Origin: Hyphomicrobiaceae bacterium
GTDB lineage: Bacteria; Pseudomonadota; Alphaproteobacteria; Rhizobiales; Hyphomicrobiaceae
Length of the DNA: 64,000 bases
Assembly: GCA_008933705.1 (NCBI GenBank)
Contig: WBUN01000001.1
Span: 124,001 to 188,000, forward strand
Direction of reading: 5' to 3'
Made by a program: the position numbers and the translations under genes. Numbering within the stretch: position 1 is the first letter of the stretch; every line of letters starts with the position of its first letter. The notes under the pieces were generated by a model. That model saw only the letters and a program-made list of their open reading frames with translations. It was not told the origin of the DNA and did no database searches. Shown here in pieces: positions 44,073-52,928 of this stretch.

Positions 44073-45206
44073 TCAGTGCCCTACGGCAAAATCGCGGAGT
44101 GCATCGAGATCTGGGGTGACGCCAAGTCCCGCCGCATCAGACAGGGCGGCCGCGCCGTCCTCGATGCGGCCGAGCGGTCCCCACAGCAGCGTGCGCAGCG
44201 GGTTCGGATTGGCGTCGATCTCGAGCAGGCCGCCGCCGCCCGCGGCCGCCAGCAGATGGGCGGAGGCCAGCAGGCCGATGCCGCCGCCGAGGTAGTGCGG
44301 GCAGAAGCGCGCGCCGGCCGCGCGAATGCGACGGGTGACCGGCAGGCAGCCGCTGAAGCCGCCCCATTTGGCAAGGTCGGGCTGCACGACGCCGAGCACG
44401 GACGCTGCCAGGGCGGCATCGAAGCCGTCGTGGCCGGCGATGTTCTCCCCCGCGGCCAGGGGGATCTGCGTGCGCGACCTGAGCGCGCGCCACTCGCTCC
44501 AGGGCCGGTCCGCGCGCAAGGGCTCCTCGAGCCAGCTCAGGCCGAACGGCTCGAGCTGCGGCAGCATCTCGAGCGCCGCTTCCTTGGTCCAGCCCTGGTT
44601 GGCATCGACCATGAGCCGGGCGCCGGGGCCAAGCGTTGCGCGCAGTGCCTTCAGGTTTGCGACGTCGCGGCCGGCGCCGAAGCCGACCTTGAGCTTGAAG
44701 GCCGTGTAGCCCTCGCTCTGCCGTGCGGCCGCGAGCTTCTCCGGCGCATCGGGGTTGAGGCCGCTGGCGTAGACGGCGATGCGCGGCGTGCCGTCCCTGG
44801 CGAGATGGCGCCACACAGGCTCGCTGGCCTTGCGGGCGGCGAGATCCCACAGGGCGATATCGAGTCCGGCGATGACCTGGGCGAACGGGCCCGGCTCGCC
44901 GCTCTGGATCGCCAGCACGGCGGTCTGGCGCGTCAGCTCGTCGAAGGCCTCCGCGGGGCCGGCAAACGGCCTCGCCGTCAGCAGCGGCGCCGCCACGCTG
45001 TCGACGAGCCGCGCCCGGTGCTCGGCGCCGACGGCCGGGAAGTTGCACCACACCTCGCCCCAGCCGGCAGCGCCGTCCTTGTCCTCCACGCGCACCAGAA
45101 CCATGGGGCGGTCGCGCATGGTGCCGAACGAGGTGATGACGGGCGTTTCCAGCGGGCAGCGGAAGACGTGCGCGCCGACCTTGCGGATGTCGAGTGTCTG
45201 GCTCAC
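44073..45206 (-). CDS. Enolase-superfamily enzyme (mandelate racemase/MLE type)
   Basis: A 377-residue magnesium enzyme that abstracts a proton alpha to a carboxylate. The barrel motifs are FKLKVGFG (KXK base pair), VDANQGW, WLEEP and AGENIAG (metal ligands), and QPDLAKWGG, with an Asp and Lys on the opposite face. The KXK plus D-X-K arrangement fits the muconate-lactonising or dipeptide-epimerase/racemase branch, not enolase itself. It starts at GTG 45206, overlapping the GntR stop (GTGA). Co-expression with the regulator and the divergent importer suggests a sugar acid, lactone or amino-acid derivative as substrate. Confidence 0.92.
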   Translation of the reverse strand: MSQTLDIRKVGAHVFRCPLETPVITSFGTMRDRPMVLVRVEDKDGAAGWGEVWCNFPAVGAEHRARLVDSVAAPLLTARPFAGPAEAFDELTRQTAVLAIQSGEPGPFAQVIAGLDIALWDLAARKASEPVWRHLARDGTPRIAVYASGLNPDAPEKLAAARQSEGYTAFKLKVGFGAGRDVANLKALRATLGPGARLMVDANQGWTKEAALEMLPQLEPFGLSWLEEPLRADRPWSEWRALRSRTQIPLAAGENIAGHDGFDAALAASVLGVVQPDLAKWGGFSGCLPVTRRIRAAGARFCPHYLGGGIGLLASAHLLAAAGGGGLLEIDANPNPLRTLLWGPLGRIEDGAAALSDAAGLGVTPDLDALRDFAVGH

Positions 45207-45940
45207 GGCTTGAGATCCATATCGAGGTGGATGTAGTCGCCGCGGTAGGTCACCTCGGCGAGATAGATGACGGTGCCGTCGGGCGCGCTCAGGACGCGGC
45301 GCACCTCGGCGACCGGAGCGTTGACCGGGATGCCGAGCAGGCTCGCCGTCTCCACGTCGGCGCTCGAGATGGTGAGCGACTGGCGTGCGCGCGCAATGAC
45401 GACGCCCGGCAGGCTGGTGAGGATCGGCAGGATCACCTCGCGCCGGAATCGGGCGGGTGCGCGCCGGAACACGCGGTGGTCGATGTAGATGGAGATGACG
45501 CAGTAGCGCTCGCCGTCGCGCGAATGCACGCGGCGCATGTGGAAGTACTTCGGTGCCGGCTTTCCGTCCTTGTCGGTGAGGGTGGGCGAGGCGATCGACT
45601 CCGTGATGTTGGAAAGGTCCGGCTTGTCGCCGCGGTACATCTCGACCAGGTCTTCCAGCGTCGTCTCGACCCGCAGGCGGCGCTTGGTGCCGCTTTTCTC
45701 GGTGACGAACGTGCCGCGCCCGCGCTGGGGGGAGAGCAGGCCCTCCTCCGCCAGCAGCGCGATCGCCTGCCGCACCGTGACGCGGGCAACATCGAATTCC
45801 TCCATGAGCTGCTCGATCGACGGCACCAGGGTGCCGGGCGGCCAATAGCCCTTGGCGATGCGCTGCCGGAAAAGGTCGGCGAGCTGCACGTAGCGGGGGA
45901 TGGGCGTCGAGCCGAATATCGGGTGCGTGCTTGATGTCAT
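45203..45940 (-). CDS. GntR-family (HutC/UTRA) transcriptional regulator
   Basis: A 245-residue regulator. Residues 12-80 form the GntR winged helix (YVQLADLFRQRIAKGYWPPGTLVPSIEQLMEEFDVARVTVRQAIALLAEEGLL) and the C-terminal half is the UTRA effector domain (YFHMRRVHSRDGERYCVISIYI). UTRA domains bind small metabolites such as urocanate, sugars or phosphonates. ATG 45940 has GAGGCG upstream; ATG 45958 is an alternative. It is divergent from the importer genes. Two AT-rich palindromes just upstream of its start are likely operators. Confidence 0.93.
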   Translation of the reverse strand: MTSSTHPIFGSTPIPRYVQLADLFRQRIAKGYWPPGTLVPSIEQLMEEFDVARVTVRQAIALLAEEGLLSPQRGRGTFVTEKSGTKRRLRVETTLEDLVEMYRGDKPDLSNITESIASPTLTDKDGKPAPKYFHMRRVHSRDGERYCVISIYIDHRVFRRAPARFRREVILPILTSLPGVVIARARQSLTISSADVETASLLGIPVNAPVAEVRRVLSAPDGTVIYLAEVTYRGDYIHLDMDLKP

Positions 45941-45962
45941 TGCAATCGCCTCAAACATCCTA

Positions 45963-45991
45963 TAAATAGTACATTTAGGCTGTTTAGCCTA
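45963..45991. promoter_or_regulatory. Candidate GntR operator palindromes
   Basis: TAAAT-N5-ATTTA (45963-45977) and TAGGCT-GTTT-AGCCTA (45976-45991) lie in the divergent region between the GntR gene and the importer. The stretch is strikingly AT-rich for this genome. Binding by the adjacent regulator is inferred from position and symmetry. Confidence 0.45.
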
Positions 45992-46063
45992 GAGCAGGAT
46001 TGCATCGGCCGGAATGACATCGCCGCGCACGCGGCGCGGAGGCCGAAGCGTCAATCCTGCCCT
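45991..46063. repeat. Palindromic element, family B
   Basis: AGAGCAGGATTGCATCGGCC is mirrored by GGCCGAAGCGTCAATCCTGCCCT with a central self-complementary gcgcacgcggcgc. It shares AGAGCAGGAT and GAAGCGTC...ATCCTGC with the element at 41099. Confidence 0.75.
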
Positions 46064-46125
46064 GCATGCATGGTCCTGGGGCGCAATCCACGTTCCAGCC
46101 GCCAATTCGGGGGAAACCGCCTGCC

Positions 46126-46875
46126 GTGCGCCGGACTGCTCTCATTCTCGCCCCGTGGCTCCTGTTGCTCTGTGCGTGGTACGCGCTGCACTACAGCGGG
46201 CTCGTCAATCCCGCGCTCGTGCCGACCCCGCACGAGGTTGCCGTCCGCTTCGTCGAGCTGATGCGCGACCGCCTGCCGCTCGACATCCTCATGTCGACGC
46301 GGCGCGTTTTCGTGGGCGTGATCTGCGGCATCGTCCTCGCCGTTCCCGTAGGCTTCGTGCTCGGCTGGTATCGCACCATCCGCACCTTTATCGATCCGGT
46401 CATCAACTTCTTCCGCGCCCTGCCGCCCATCGCTCTCATCCCTCTCGTCATCGTCTACTTCGGAGTGGATGAGCTCGCCAAGACCGTCATCCTCTTCTAC
46501 GCCTCATTCTTTGCCGGCGTGATCGTCATGTACGAGGGCATCTCGCAGATCAGCCCCATCTACGTGCGCGTGGCGCGCACGCTTGGGGCGACCGACTTCG
46601 AGATCTTCCGCAAGGTCATCGTGCCGATGGCCGTCCCCCACATGCTCACGGCCCTGCGGGTGGCGCTCGGCGTGGCCTGGGCGACGCTGGTTGCATCCGA
46701 GCTGATCGCCGCCCAGCAGGGTCTCGGCGCCCTCATCCAGAACGCCGGGTCGTTCTTCCAGCTCGACATCATCTACGTCGGCATCATCTGCATCGGCTTC
46801 ATCGCCTTGCTGATGGATCTCGCCCTGCGCATGGCGACGCGGCGCTTTGTGAGCTGGCAGGAGCGCATCGTATGA
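46126..46875 (+). CDS. SsuC/TauC-type ABC permease
   Basis: A 249-residue inner-membrane protein with six helices. VYEGISQISPIYVRVARTLGATDFEIFRKVIVP-type coupling loop (EGISQI, RTLGAT, FRKVIVP) and ALRVALGVAWATLVASELIAAQQGLG identify the nitrate/taurine/sulfonate-type permeases. GTG 46126 is chosen after GGGGGAAA; longer frames start at 46066. The stop overlaps the ATPase start by four bases. Confidence 0.93.
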   Translation: MRRTALILAPWLLLLCAWYALHYSGLVNPALVPTPHEVAVRFVELMRDRLPLDILMSTRRVFVGVICGIVLAVPVGFVLGWYRTIRTFIDPVINFFRALPPIALIPLVIVYFGVDELAKTVILFYASFFAGVIVMYEGISQISPIYVRVARTLGATDFEIFRKVIVPMAVPHMLTALRVALGVAWATLVASELIAAQQGLGALIQNAGSFFQLDIIYVGIICIGFIALLMDLALRMATRRFVSWQERIV

Positions 46876-47684
46876 CGACCGGCCGCGTGCGCATCGCCTT
46901 CGACCGTCTCTCGGTCAGCTTTCCGACGGCCAGGGGCCGCATGCTCGTGGTCGACGACGTGAGCTACGCCATCCACGACCGCGAATTCGTCTCCGTCATC
47001 GGTCCCTCGGGCTGCGGCAAGACGACGACCATGAACATCGTCGCCGGCTTCATGCAGCCCTCCTCCGGCGCCGTGACGCTCGACGGCAAGCCGATTGCGG
47101 GACCGGGCCCTGATCGCGGCGTGATCTTCCAGGAGTACGGCATCTTTCCCTGGCTCACGGTCAAGCAGAACATCGCCTTCGGCCTGACGCTCGGCGCCAA
47201 CCGGCAGGGCGCGGCGGTGCGCGAGGAGGTCTGCCAGCGCTACATGCGCCTGATGGGACTGTCCGACTTCGCCGATGCCTGGCCGCGCATGCTCTCGGGC
47301 GGCATGCGCCAGCGTCTTGCGCTCGCGCGCGCCTATGCGGTGAAGCCGCAGTTCCTGCTGATGGACGAGCCGTTCGGGGCGCTCGATGCGCAAACCCGCT
47401 CCGCCATGCAGGACCTGCTGCTGCAGGTGCTGGCCGCGGAGGGCAAGACCGTGATGCTGATCACGCACTCTGTTGAGGAGGCGATCTACCTGTCCAATCG
47501 CATCGTGGTGATGACGGCGCGGCCGACGCGCATTCGCGAGATCATCGACGTGCCGTTTGCCTATCCGCGCACGGATGCCCTGCACGAGAGCAAGGAATTC
47601 GGCGAGCTGCGCTCGCACGTTCGCGACCTCGTGATGCAGGAGTACGCCGTCCAGGCCAAGCAGAGCGAGAACGTCTCGGGCTGA
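46872..47684 (+). CDS. SsuB/TauB-type ABC ATP-binding protein
   Basis: A 270-residue ATPase. Walker A GPSGCGKTTT, Q-loop VIFQEYGIFPWLTV, signature LSGGMRQRLALARA, Walker B FLLMDEPFGALDAQT and the switch ITHSVEEA are complete. It is coupled to the permease by a four-base overlap and followed after 25 bases by the binding-protein gene. These importers take up sulfonates, nitrate, aromatic or pyrimidine compounds; the substrate is not defined. Confidence 0.95.
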   Translation: MTTGRVRIAFDRLSVSFPTARGRMLVVDDVSYAIHDREFVSVIGPSGCGKTTTMNIVAGFMQPSSGAVTLDGKPIAGPGPDRGVIFQEYGIFPWLTVKQNIAFGLTLGANRQGAAVREEVCQRYMRLMGLSDFADAWPRMLSGGMRQRLALARAYAVKPQFLLMDEPFGALDAQTRSAMQDLLLQVLAAEGKTVMLITHSVEEAIYLSNRIVVMTARPTRIREIIDVPFAYPRTDALHESKEFGELRSHVRDLVMQEYAVQAKQSENVSG

Positions 47685-47709
47685 AGTTCCAGAAGAGAAG
47701 GAGGAAACG

Positions 47710-48711
47710 ATGACGATGAACCGCAGGACATTCCTGAAGACGACAGGCGCCGCCGCCGGCGTGGCCGCGCTCGGCGCACCGGCGATCGCACAAGGCGCAA
47801 CGAAGATCCGCATCGGCTATCTGCACACGCTGGCGGTCGACGGCCAGATGTGGCTTGCCGATCACCTCGGCGCCTTCGCCAAGAACGGACTGGAGCCGGA
47901 GTTCAAGCTGTTCCAGACCGGCCTCGAGATCTTCCAGGCCATGATCGGCGGCAGTCTCGACGTGCTGTCGACCGGTGCCGTGATCTCCAACTTTCCCGCG
48001 CGCGGCCAGGGCAAGATGTTCCTTGCCAACGCCGTCGAGTTCGCAACCGCCCAGCTGTGGGTGCGCGAGGACCAGGGCATAAAGACGATTGCCGACCTGA
48101 AGGGCAAGCGCATCGCCACGACCGCGGGCACCACGGCGCACGTTTTCCTCGACACGGCGCTCAAGGCCAACGGCGTCTCGCCCAAGGACGTCGAGCTTCT
48201 CAACCAGCGCATGCCCGATGCCGTCACCTCGTTCATCTCCGGCGCGGTGCCGGCGGTGGCGCTGTGGGTGCCCTTCAACATCACGGTGCGCGACAAGGTG
48301 CCGGGTGCCAAGAAGCTCATCGATGCCTCGGCCTTCTATCCCAAGGCCGCGATCATGTCCGGCTGGGCCACCACGGCCGACTACCACGCCAAGAACCGCG
48401 ATGTCCTCGTGCGCGTCGTCAAGGCCTGGTCGGCGGGCAACGAGTATCTGGTCGGCAAGACCGACGAGGCGCTGGAGACGCTGCAGAAGAAGCACTATCC
48501 GCAGGTGCCGCTCGCCGATTTCAAGGAGCAGTTCAAGGCGGAGAAGGCGTTTCCCGTCGCCGAGTGGCGCAAGCTCTATGCCGACGGCACCGTCACCAAG
48601 TGGCTGCAGCAGGTGACCGACTTCTTCGCAGCCACCGGCAACATCCCCAACCCGATCCCGGCCGCGACATACTTCGATCCCTCGGTCTTCCTGGACGCAG
48701 TCAAGGCCTGA
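47710..48711 (+). CDS. Tat-exported NMT1/SsuA-type substrate-binding protein
   Basis: A 333-residue periplasmic receptor. MNRRTFLKTTGAAAGVAALGAPAIAQG is a twin-arginine signal (Arg5-Arg6), so it is exported folded. The mature part follows the NMT1/SsuA pattern: IRIGYLHTLAVDGQMWLADHLGAFAKNGL and LKGKRIATTAGTTAHVFLDTALKANGVSPKDVEL. AAGGAGGAAACG sets the start. It supplies ligand to the permease and ATPase upstream. The ligand is unknown; binding may require a cofactor or fold made in the cytoplasm, which would explain Tat export. Confidence 0.93.
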   Translation: MTMNRRTFLKTTGAAAGVAALGAPAIAQGATKIRIGYLHTLAVDGQMWLADHLGAFAKNGLEPEFKLFQTGLEIFQAMIGGSLDVLSTGAVISNFPARGQGKMFLANAVEFATAQLWVREDQGIKTIADLKGKRIATTAGTTAHVFLDTALKANGVSPKDVELLNQRMPDAVTSFISGAVPAVALWVPFNITVRDKVPGAKKLIDASAFYPKAAIMSGWATTADYHAKNRDVLVRVVKAWSAGNEYLVGKTDEALETLQKKHYPQVPLADFKEQFKAEKAFPVAEWRKLYADGTVTKWLQQVTDFFAATGNIPNPIPAATYFDPSVFLDAVKA

Positions 48712-48715
48712 GACA

Positions 48716-50323
48716 TTGCGCCAGTTCGTCTACGACTACATCATCGTCGGCGCCGGTTCGGCGGGCTGCATCCTCGCCAACCGGCTGTCGGCGGACCCGA
48801 AATGCCGTGTGCTGCTGCTGGAGGCGGGCGGGCGCGACAGGAACTTCTGGCTCCGCCTGCCGGTCGGCTACTTCCGCACCATCTACGACGAGCGCTTCTC
48901 GCGCTCCTTCCCCACCGAGCCGTCGGAGGGCACGGCCGGCCGCGCCATCGCCTGGCCGCGGGGGCGGGTGATCGGCGGTTCCAGCTCGATCAACGGGCTG
49001 ATCTTCATCCGCGGCCAGCAGGAGGATTTCGACGACTGGGAGCGGCAGGGTGCAACCGGGTGGGGCTACCGCTCGGTCCTGCCCGCCTTCCGCAAGCTCG
49101 AGCGCTATGACGGCCCGCCCAGCCAGTATCGCGGCGCACACGGCGAGCTTTCCGTCTCGAACCTGCGCAACGACAACCTCGCCTGCCGCGCGTGGCTGGA
49201 AGCCGCCCAGCAGTTCGGCCTGCCCTACAACCCGGACTTCAACGGCGAGACGACTTACGGGGTCGGCGCCTATCAGCTCAGCATTGGCAGGCGCTGGCGC
49301 GAAAGCTCGGCCGTGGCCTTCCTGCATCCGATCCGCTCCCGGCCGAACCTCACCGTCCTCACCCGTGCGCAGGCGGCGCGCGTCGTCATGGAGGGGCGCA
49401 AGGCAGTCGGCGTCGCGTGGCTCAGCCACAAGGGCGAGATGCAGGCGGCGCGTGCGGAGCGCGAGGTCATCCTCTCTGCGGGGGCCCTGCAGTCCCCCCA
49501 GCTTCTGCAACTCTCGGGCATCGGTCCGGCCGACCTGCTGCGGCGTCACGGCATCGATGTGGTTGCCGACCTGCCGGGCGTAGGCGAGAACCTTCAGGAC
49601 CACTATCAGGCGCGCGTCATCGTCCGGCTGGGCCGGCGCCTCTCTCTCAACGATCATGTGCGCAACCCGCTCCGGCTCGCGCACATGGGGCTGGAGTGGC
49701 TGGCCGCCGGGCGCGGCCCGCTCACCATCGGCGCGGGGCAGGTCGGGGGCGCCGCCTGCACGGAGCATGCCAAGGCCGGGCGGCCGGACGTGCAATTCAA
49801 CGTCATGCCGCTGTCGGTCGACAAGCCGGGCGACCCCTTGCATCGCTATTCGGGCTTCACGGCCTCGGTCTGGCAGTGCCATCCAGCCTCCCGCGGCCGG
49901 CTTGCCATCCGCAGCGCCGACCCGCGCGAGGCGCCCTTGATCTCGCCGCGCTACCTCTCCGAGGACATCGACCGGAAGGTCATCGCCGCGGGCATCCGGG
50001 TGCTGCGCGCCATCCACGGCCAGCCGGCCTTCCGGGGCCTGTGGGACGAGGAGGTGCTTCCCGGTGCGGCGGCGGACACCGATGCCGCCCTGGTCGACTT
50101 CGCCCGCCGCCATGGCGGCACGGTGTTCCACTGCGTCGGCACGTGTCGCATGGGCAACGATGCGCTGGCCGTCGTCGATCACGGGCTCAGGGTGCGGGGG
50201 GTGGACCGCCTGCGCGTCATCGATGCCTCCGTCATGCCGACCGTGACGTCCGCCAATACCAACGCGGCCTCGCTGATGATCGGCGAGAAGGGGGCCGACC
50301 TCATCCTGCGCGACGGGCCCTGA
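48716..50323 (+). CDS. GMC-family oxidoreductase
   Basis: A 535-residue flavoenzyme. FDYIIVGAGSAGCILANRLS-type FAD fold (residues 4-35), GRVIGGSSSINGLIFIRG, LSAGALQSPQLLQLSGIG (GMC signature 2) and the C-terminal VFHCVGTCRMG and ANTNAASLMIGEKGA, which hold the catalytic His and Asn, are all present. Members oxidise alcohols such as choline, glucose or alkanols. It starts at TTG 48716, four bases after the binding-protein stop, so it is co-expressed with the importer and probably oxidises the imported alcohol. No betaine aldehyde dehydrogenase is nearby. Confidence 0.93.
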   Translation: MRQFVYDYIIVGAGSAGCILANRLSADPKCRVLLLEAGGRDRNFWLRLPVGYFRTIYDERFSRSFPTEPSEGTAGRAIAWPRGRVIGGSSSINGLIFIRGQQEDFDDWERQGATGWGYRSVLPAFRKLERYDGPPSQYRGAHGELSVSNLRNDNLACRAWLEAAQQFGLPYNPDFNGETTYGVGAYQLSIGRRWRESSAVAFLHPIRSRPNLTVLTRAQAARVVMEGRKAVGVAWLSHKGEMQAARAEREVILSAGALQSPQLLQLSGIGPADLLRRHGIDVVADLPGVGENLQDHYQARVIVRLGRRLSLNDHVRNPLRLAHMGLEWLAAGRGPLTIGAGQVGGAACTEHAKAGRPDVQFNVMPLSVDKPGDPLHRYSGFTASVWQCHPASRGRLAIRSADPREAPLISPRYLSEDIDRKVIAAGIRVLRAIHGQPAFRGLWDEEVLPGAAADTDAALVDFARRHGGTVFHCVGTCRMGNDALAVVDHGLRVRGVDRLRVIDASVMPTVTSANTNAASLMIGEKGADLILRDGP

Positions 50324-50435
50324 GGGCCCTGAACCGCCCCTGGCATTCCCTCCCATGTCTGAATATGCTAGCCGGTCACAACCGCTTGCGGCAGCCGCCG
50401 CAGGCGGCATTCGTTATTCGTCACGGCCCCTGCGC

Positions 50436-51473
50436 ATGCCGAGAACCCCGACACGCAAGAGCAGCGCGACCAACCAGGCGGACATTGCCCGCGCGGCCAA
50501 GGTCTCGACGGCGACCGTCTCCCGGGTCCTGAACAACTCGCCGCTGGTGCGCGAGGAGGTGCGCGCGCGCGTCAGCCGCGCCATGGACCGGCTCGGCTAT
50601 TTCCCGCACGGGGCGGCACGGGCGCTCGTTCTCAAGCGCTCATGGACCATCGGCGCCGTCGTCCCCACGCTCGACAGCGATATCTTTGCGCGCGGCATCA
50701 ACGCGCTCATGAACCGGCTGCGCGACAACGAGTACACGCTGATCGTCTCCTCCTCCGACTACTCGCTCGAGACCGAGACGAAGCTGATCCGCCGCCTGCT
50801 CGAGCGCGGGGTGGACGGCATCTTCCTCGTCGGCGCCGAGCGCCGTCCCGAAGCGCTGGATCTTCTGAAGAGATCGGGAAAGCCCTTCATCAACGCCTAC
50901 ATCAGCGGCCGCAGCGACGCGGGCCCCGCCATCGGCTTCTCGAACCGCGAGGCCGCGGCGGCCATCGTCGACCATCTGGTCGGCCTCGGTCACAGGCGCA
51001 TCGGCATGTTCGCCGGCATCACGAAAGGCAACGACCGTGCGGCCGAGCGGCTGGCCGGCGTGCGTGCGCGCCTGAGGCACCATGGCCTGAAGCTCGATCC
51101 GGCATGGACGTTCGAGCTGCCCTACACCGTCCAGGCGGCGCGCGTTGCCTTCGGTGAGCTTGTGCAGGCCGGCCATCTGCCCACCGCCATCATCTGCGGC
51201 AACGACATCCTCGCCATGGGCGTCCTGTTCGAGGCGGCAAGCCGGGGCGTCAAGATCCCGAGGCAGCTCTCCCTGGTCGGCTTCGACAACCACCCCATGA
51301 CCGAGCATGTGCGGCCGTCGCTGACCACCATCGACGTTCCCGCCGACAGGATGGGTGAGCTTGCCGCCGACGCGCTGGTGGCCGCGATCGCCGACGGGAC
51401 GCCCATCCGCAGCGTGGTCCTCAAGGCGCCGTTGCTGGTGCGAGGCACGACGGCGGAGCCGCGGCGCGATTAG
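50436..51473 (+). CDS. LacI-family transcriptional regulator
   Basis: A 345-residue regulator. Residues 13-60 are the LacI DNA-binding domain (NQADIARAAKVSTATVSRVLNNSPLV plus the hinge RLGYFPHGAARAL). The rest is the ligand-binding core, with CGNDILAMGVLFEAASRGVKIP and VGFDNHPMTEHVRPSLTTI as conserved blocks. ATG 50436 is preferred on length; 50355 is possible. It is convergent with the SDR gene. Two LacI-like palindromes at 52852-52886 make it the likely repressor of the locus. The effector is not known. Confidence 0.93.
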   Translation: MPRTPTRKSSATNQADIARAAKVSTATVSRVLNNSPLVREEVRARVSRAMDRLGYFPHGAARALVLKRSWTIGAVVPTLDSDIFARGINALMNRLRDNEYTLIVSSSDYSLETETKLIRRLLERGVDGIFLVGAERRPEALDLLKRSGKPFINAYISGRSDAGPAIGFSNREAAAAIVDHLVGLGHRRIGMFAGITKGNDRAAERLAGVRARLRHHGLKLDPAWTFELPYTVQAARVAFGELVQAGHLPTAIICGNDILAMGVLFEAASRGVKIPRQLSLVGFDNHPMTEHVRPSLTTIDVPADRMGELAADALVAAIADGTPIRSVVLKAPLLVRGTTAEPRRD

Positions 51474-51480
51474 CTCGCCG

Positions 51481-52221
51481 TCAGGCCATGTTGGCGCCGC
51501 CGTCGATGTTGATGGTCTGGCCCGTCACGAAGGTCGACGCCGACGAGCACAGGAACACGATCACGCCCGCCACCTCGGAGGCCTCGCCGAAGCGCTTGAG
51601 CGGGATGTCGAGCCGCCGCTGCTCGGCCTCGGGGTTGCTGCCTTCGAAGCGCGCGTTCATGCGCGTCTTGATGATGCCTGGTGCCACGGCGTTGACGAGC
51701 ACGTCGGGGGCGAGCTGGCGGGCGAGCGCACGCGTCAGGCCGACGATGCCGCCCTTGGCCGTCGAATAGGCGACGTAGCCGGCCGAGCCGCGGCGGAATG
51801 CCTGCGAGCTTGCCATGACGATGCGGGCCGGGCCGCTGCTCCTGTCGAAGCGCGTCTGGAAGGCCACGGCCAGGTCGTAGCCGTTGGTGAGGTTGTGGGC
51901 GATCGCGCGCTCGTAGGCGACGCGGGTCTCCGGCGTCAGGGGATCGGGCTCGAACACGCCGGCCATGTGCACCAGCGCGTAGACGGGTCCGCCGGCGGCG
52001 TCCAGCGCCGCCGCGCAGGCAGCCGGCCCGTCCAAGGATGAAGCATGAATGCCCACGGCTGCGGGCTTGCCGAGCGCGGCCTGCGCCGCCTCAAGCCGCC
52101 CCTCGTCGATGTCGACCAGAAGGACGCGGGCGCCGCCGGCAAGGAAGAGCCTGGCCGTCTCGAGCCCGATGCCGCCGGCCCCGCCCGTGATGACGATACG
52201 CCGGCCCGTGAACTCACCCAT
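51481..52221 (-). CDS. Short-chain dehydrogenase/reductase 1
   Basis: A 246-residue NAD(P)-dependent oxidoreductase. TGGAGGIG is the nucleotide loop, the Asp after the second strand (LLVDID) favours NAD, YSTAKGG is the YXXXK catalytic pair with Ser in VMASSQA upstream, and the end GQTINIDGGANMA is classical. GGGAGG sits five bases before ATG 52221 (ATG 52224 adjoins). It is likely co-transcribed after the VOC gene upstream. It presumably oxidises an alcohol in the locus pathway. Confidence 0.94.
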   Translation of the reverse strand: MGEFTGRRIVITGGAGGIGLETARLFLAGGARVLLVDIDEGRLEAAQAALGKPAAVGIHASSLDGPAACAAALDAAGGPVYALVHMAGVFEPDPLTPETRVAYERAIAHNLTNGYDLAVAFQTRFDRSSGPARIVMASSQAFRRGSAGYVAYSTAKGGIVGLTRALARQLAPDVLVNAVAPGIIKTRMNARFEGSNPEAEQRRLDIPLKRFGEASEVAGVIVFLCSSASTFVTGQTINIDGGANMA

Positions 52222-52291
52222 CATGTCCTCCCTTCCCGTCGTGGTGGCGATAGTGTCTCCGCCGCGCAAAGCGAGCGCGCCTGTCGAGAGC

Positions 52292-52738
52292 TCACCTGAT
52301 CTCGATGAATTCGACCACGTGGCCTTCCGGTCCGCGCAGATAGAACGCCTTGGACGCGCCGCCGCGCAGCTCGGCAGGAGCCGACACCGCATCATAGCCC
52401 GCAGTCCGCATGCGCCGGTACACCTCGTCCACGTTCCTCACCTCGAAGGCGATGTGCGTGTAGCCGCCGTCGCATTGGCGCTGCGGGTGCATGTCGCCCT
52501 GGGGCTCGTCGTAGCGGAACAGCTCGATGCGGTAACCATCGCGTGCCAGCATCGCCCAGCGGATGACGGCCCCCGGAAGGCCCACCACAGGCCCCACGTC
52601 GGTGCGCCGCTCCATCTCGCCGTCGACGCGGAAGCCCAGCAGGTCCACGTAGAAGCGCCTGGCGGCCTCGAAATCGCGGACGCTTAGAGCGGTGTGATGC
52701 GGGCGCTTGATCAAGTCGCTCACGGAATCCTCAGCCAT
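52292..52738 (-). CDS. VOC-superfamily (glyoxalase/dioxygenase-like) protein
   Basis: A 148-residue single VOC module. Metal-ligand candidates are His in RPHHTAL, Glu in YRIELFRY, His in GGYTHIAFEV and Glu in HVVEFIEI, arranged as in glyoxalase I-like lyases and isomerases. Substrate class (methylglyoxal-type, methylmalonyl epimerase-like or extradiol cleavage) cannot be chosen. ATG 52738 follows AAAGGGGTGCC. It is the first gene of the minus-strand arm, divergent from the importer. Confidence 0.9.
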   Translation of the reverse strand: MAEDSVSDLIKRPHHTALSVRDFEAARRFYVDLLGFRVDGEMERRTDVGPVVGLPGAVIRWAMLARDGYRIELFRYDEPQGDMHPQRQCDGGYTHIAFEVRNVDEVYRRMRTAGYDAVSAPAELRGGASKAFYLRGPEGHVVEFIEIR

Positions 52739-52851
52739 GGCACCCCTTTGCCGTAGATGCGCGCGCCCGTCGGACATGCGCGATTTGTCCGCCGGCCCGC
52801 GACGAAAGCTTGACACCCAGTCGGCATCATGTTCCATTTCGCATCGGCAAA

Positions 52852-52886
52852 TGCAAGCGCTTACAGCGCCAATGATAACGCTTTCA
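52852..52886. promoter_or_regulatory. Two LacI-type operator palindromes
   Basis: TGCAAGCGCTTACA (52852-52865) and TGATAACGCTTTCA (52873-52886) both match the LacI-family pattern of inverted AA-CG-TT half-sites around a central CG, 21 bases apart centre to centre. They lie between the divergent VOC and substrate-binding genes. Two turns of spacing on one helix face would allow cooperative binding. Confidence 0.7.
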
Positions 52887-52928
52887 GAAAGGGACACCTT
52901 TCAGAAAGAGCCACATGGAGGAACGCCG

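Noticed and set aside
42348-45236. A 962-codon plus-strand open frame opposite the ligase and enolase-type genes.
   Set aside because: It is the complement of two genes with intact catalytic motifs and has no recognisable domain of its own.
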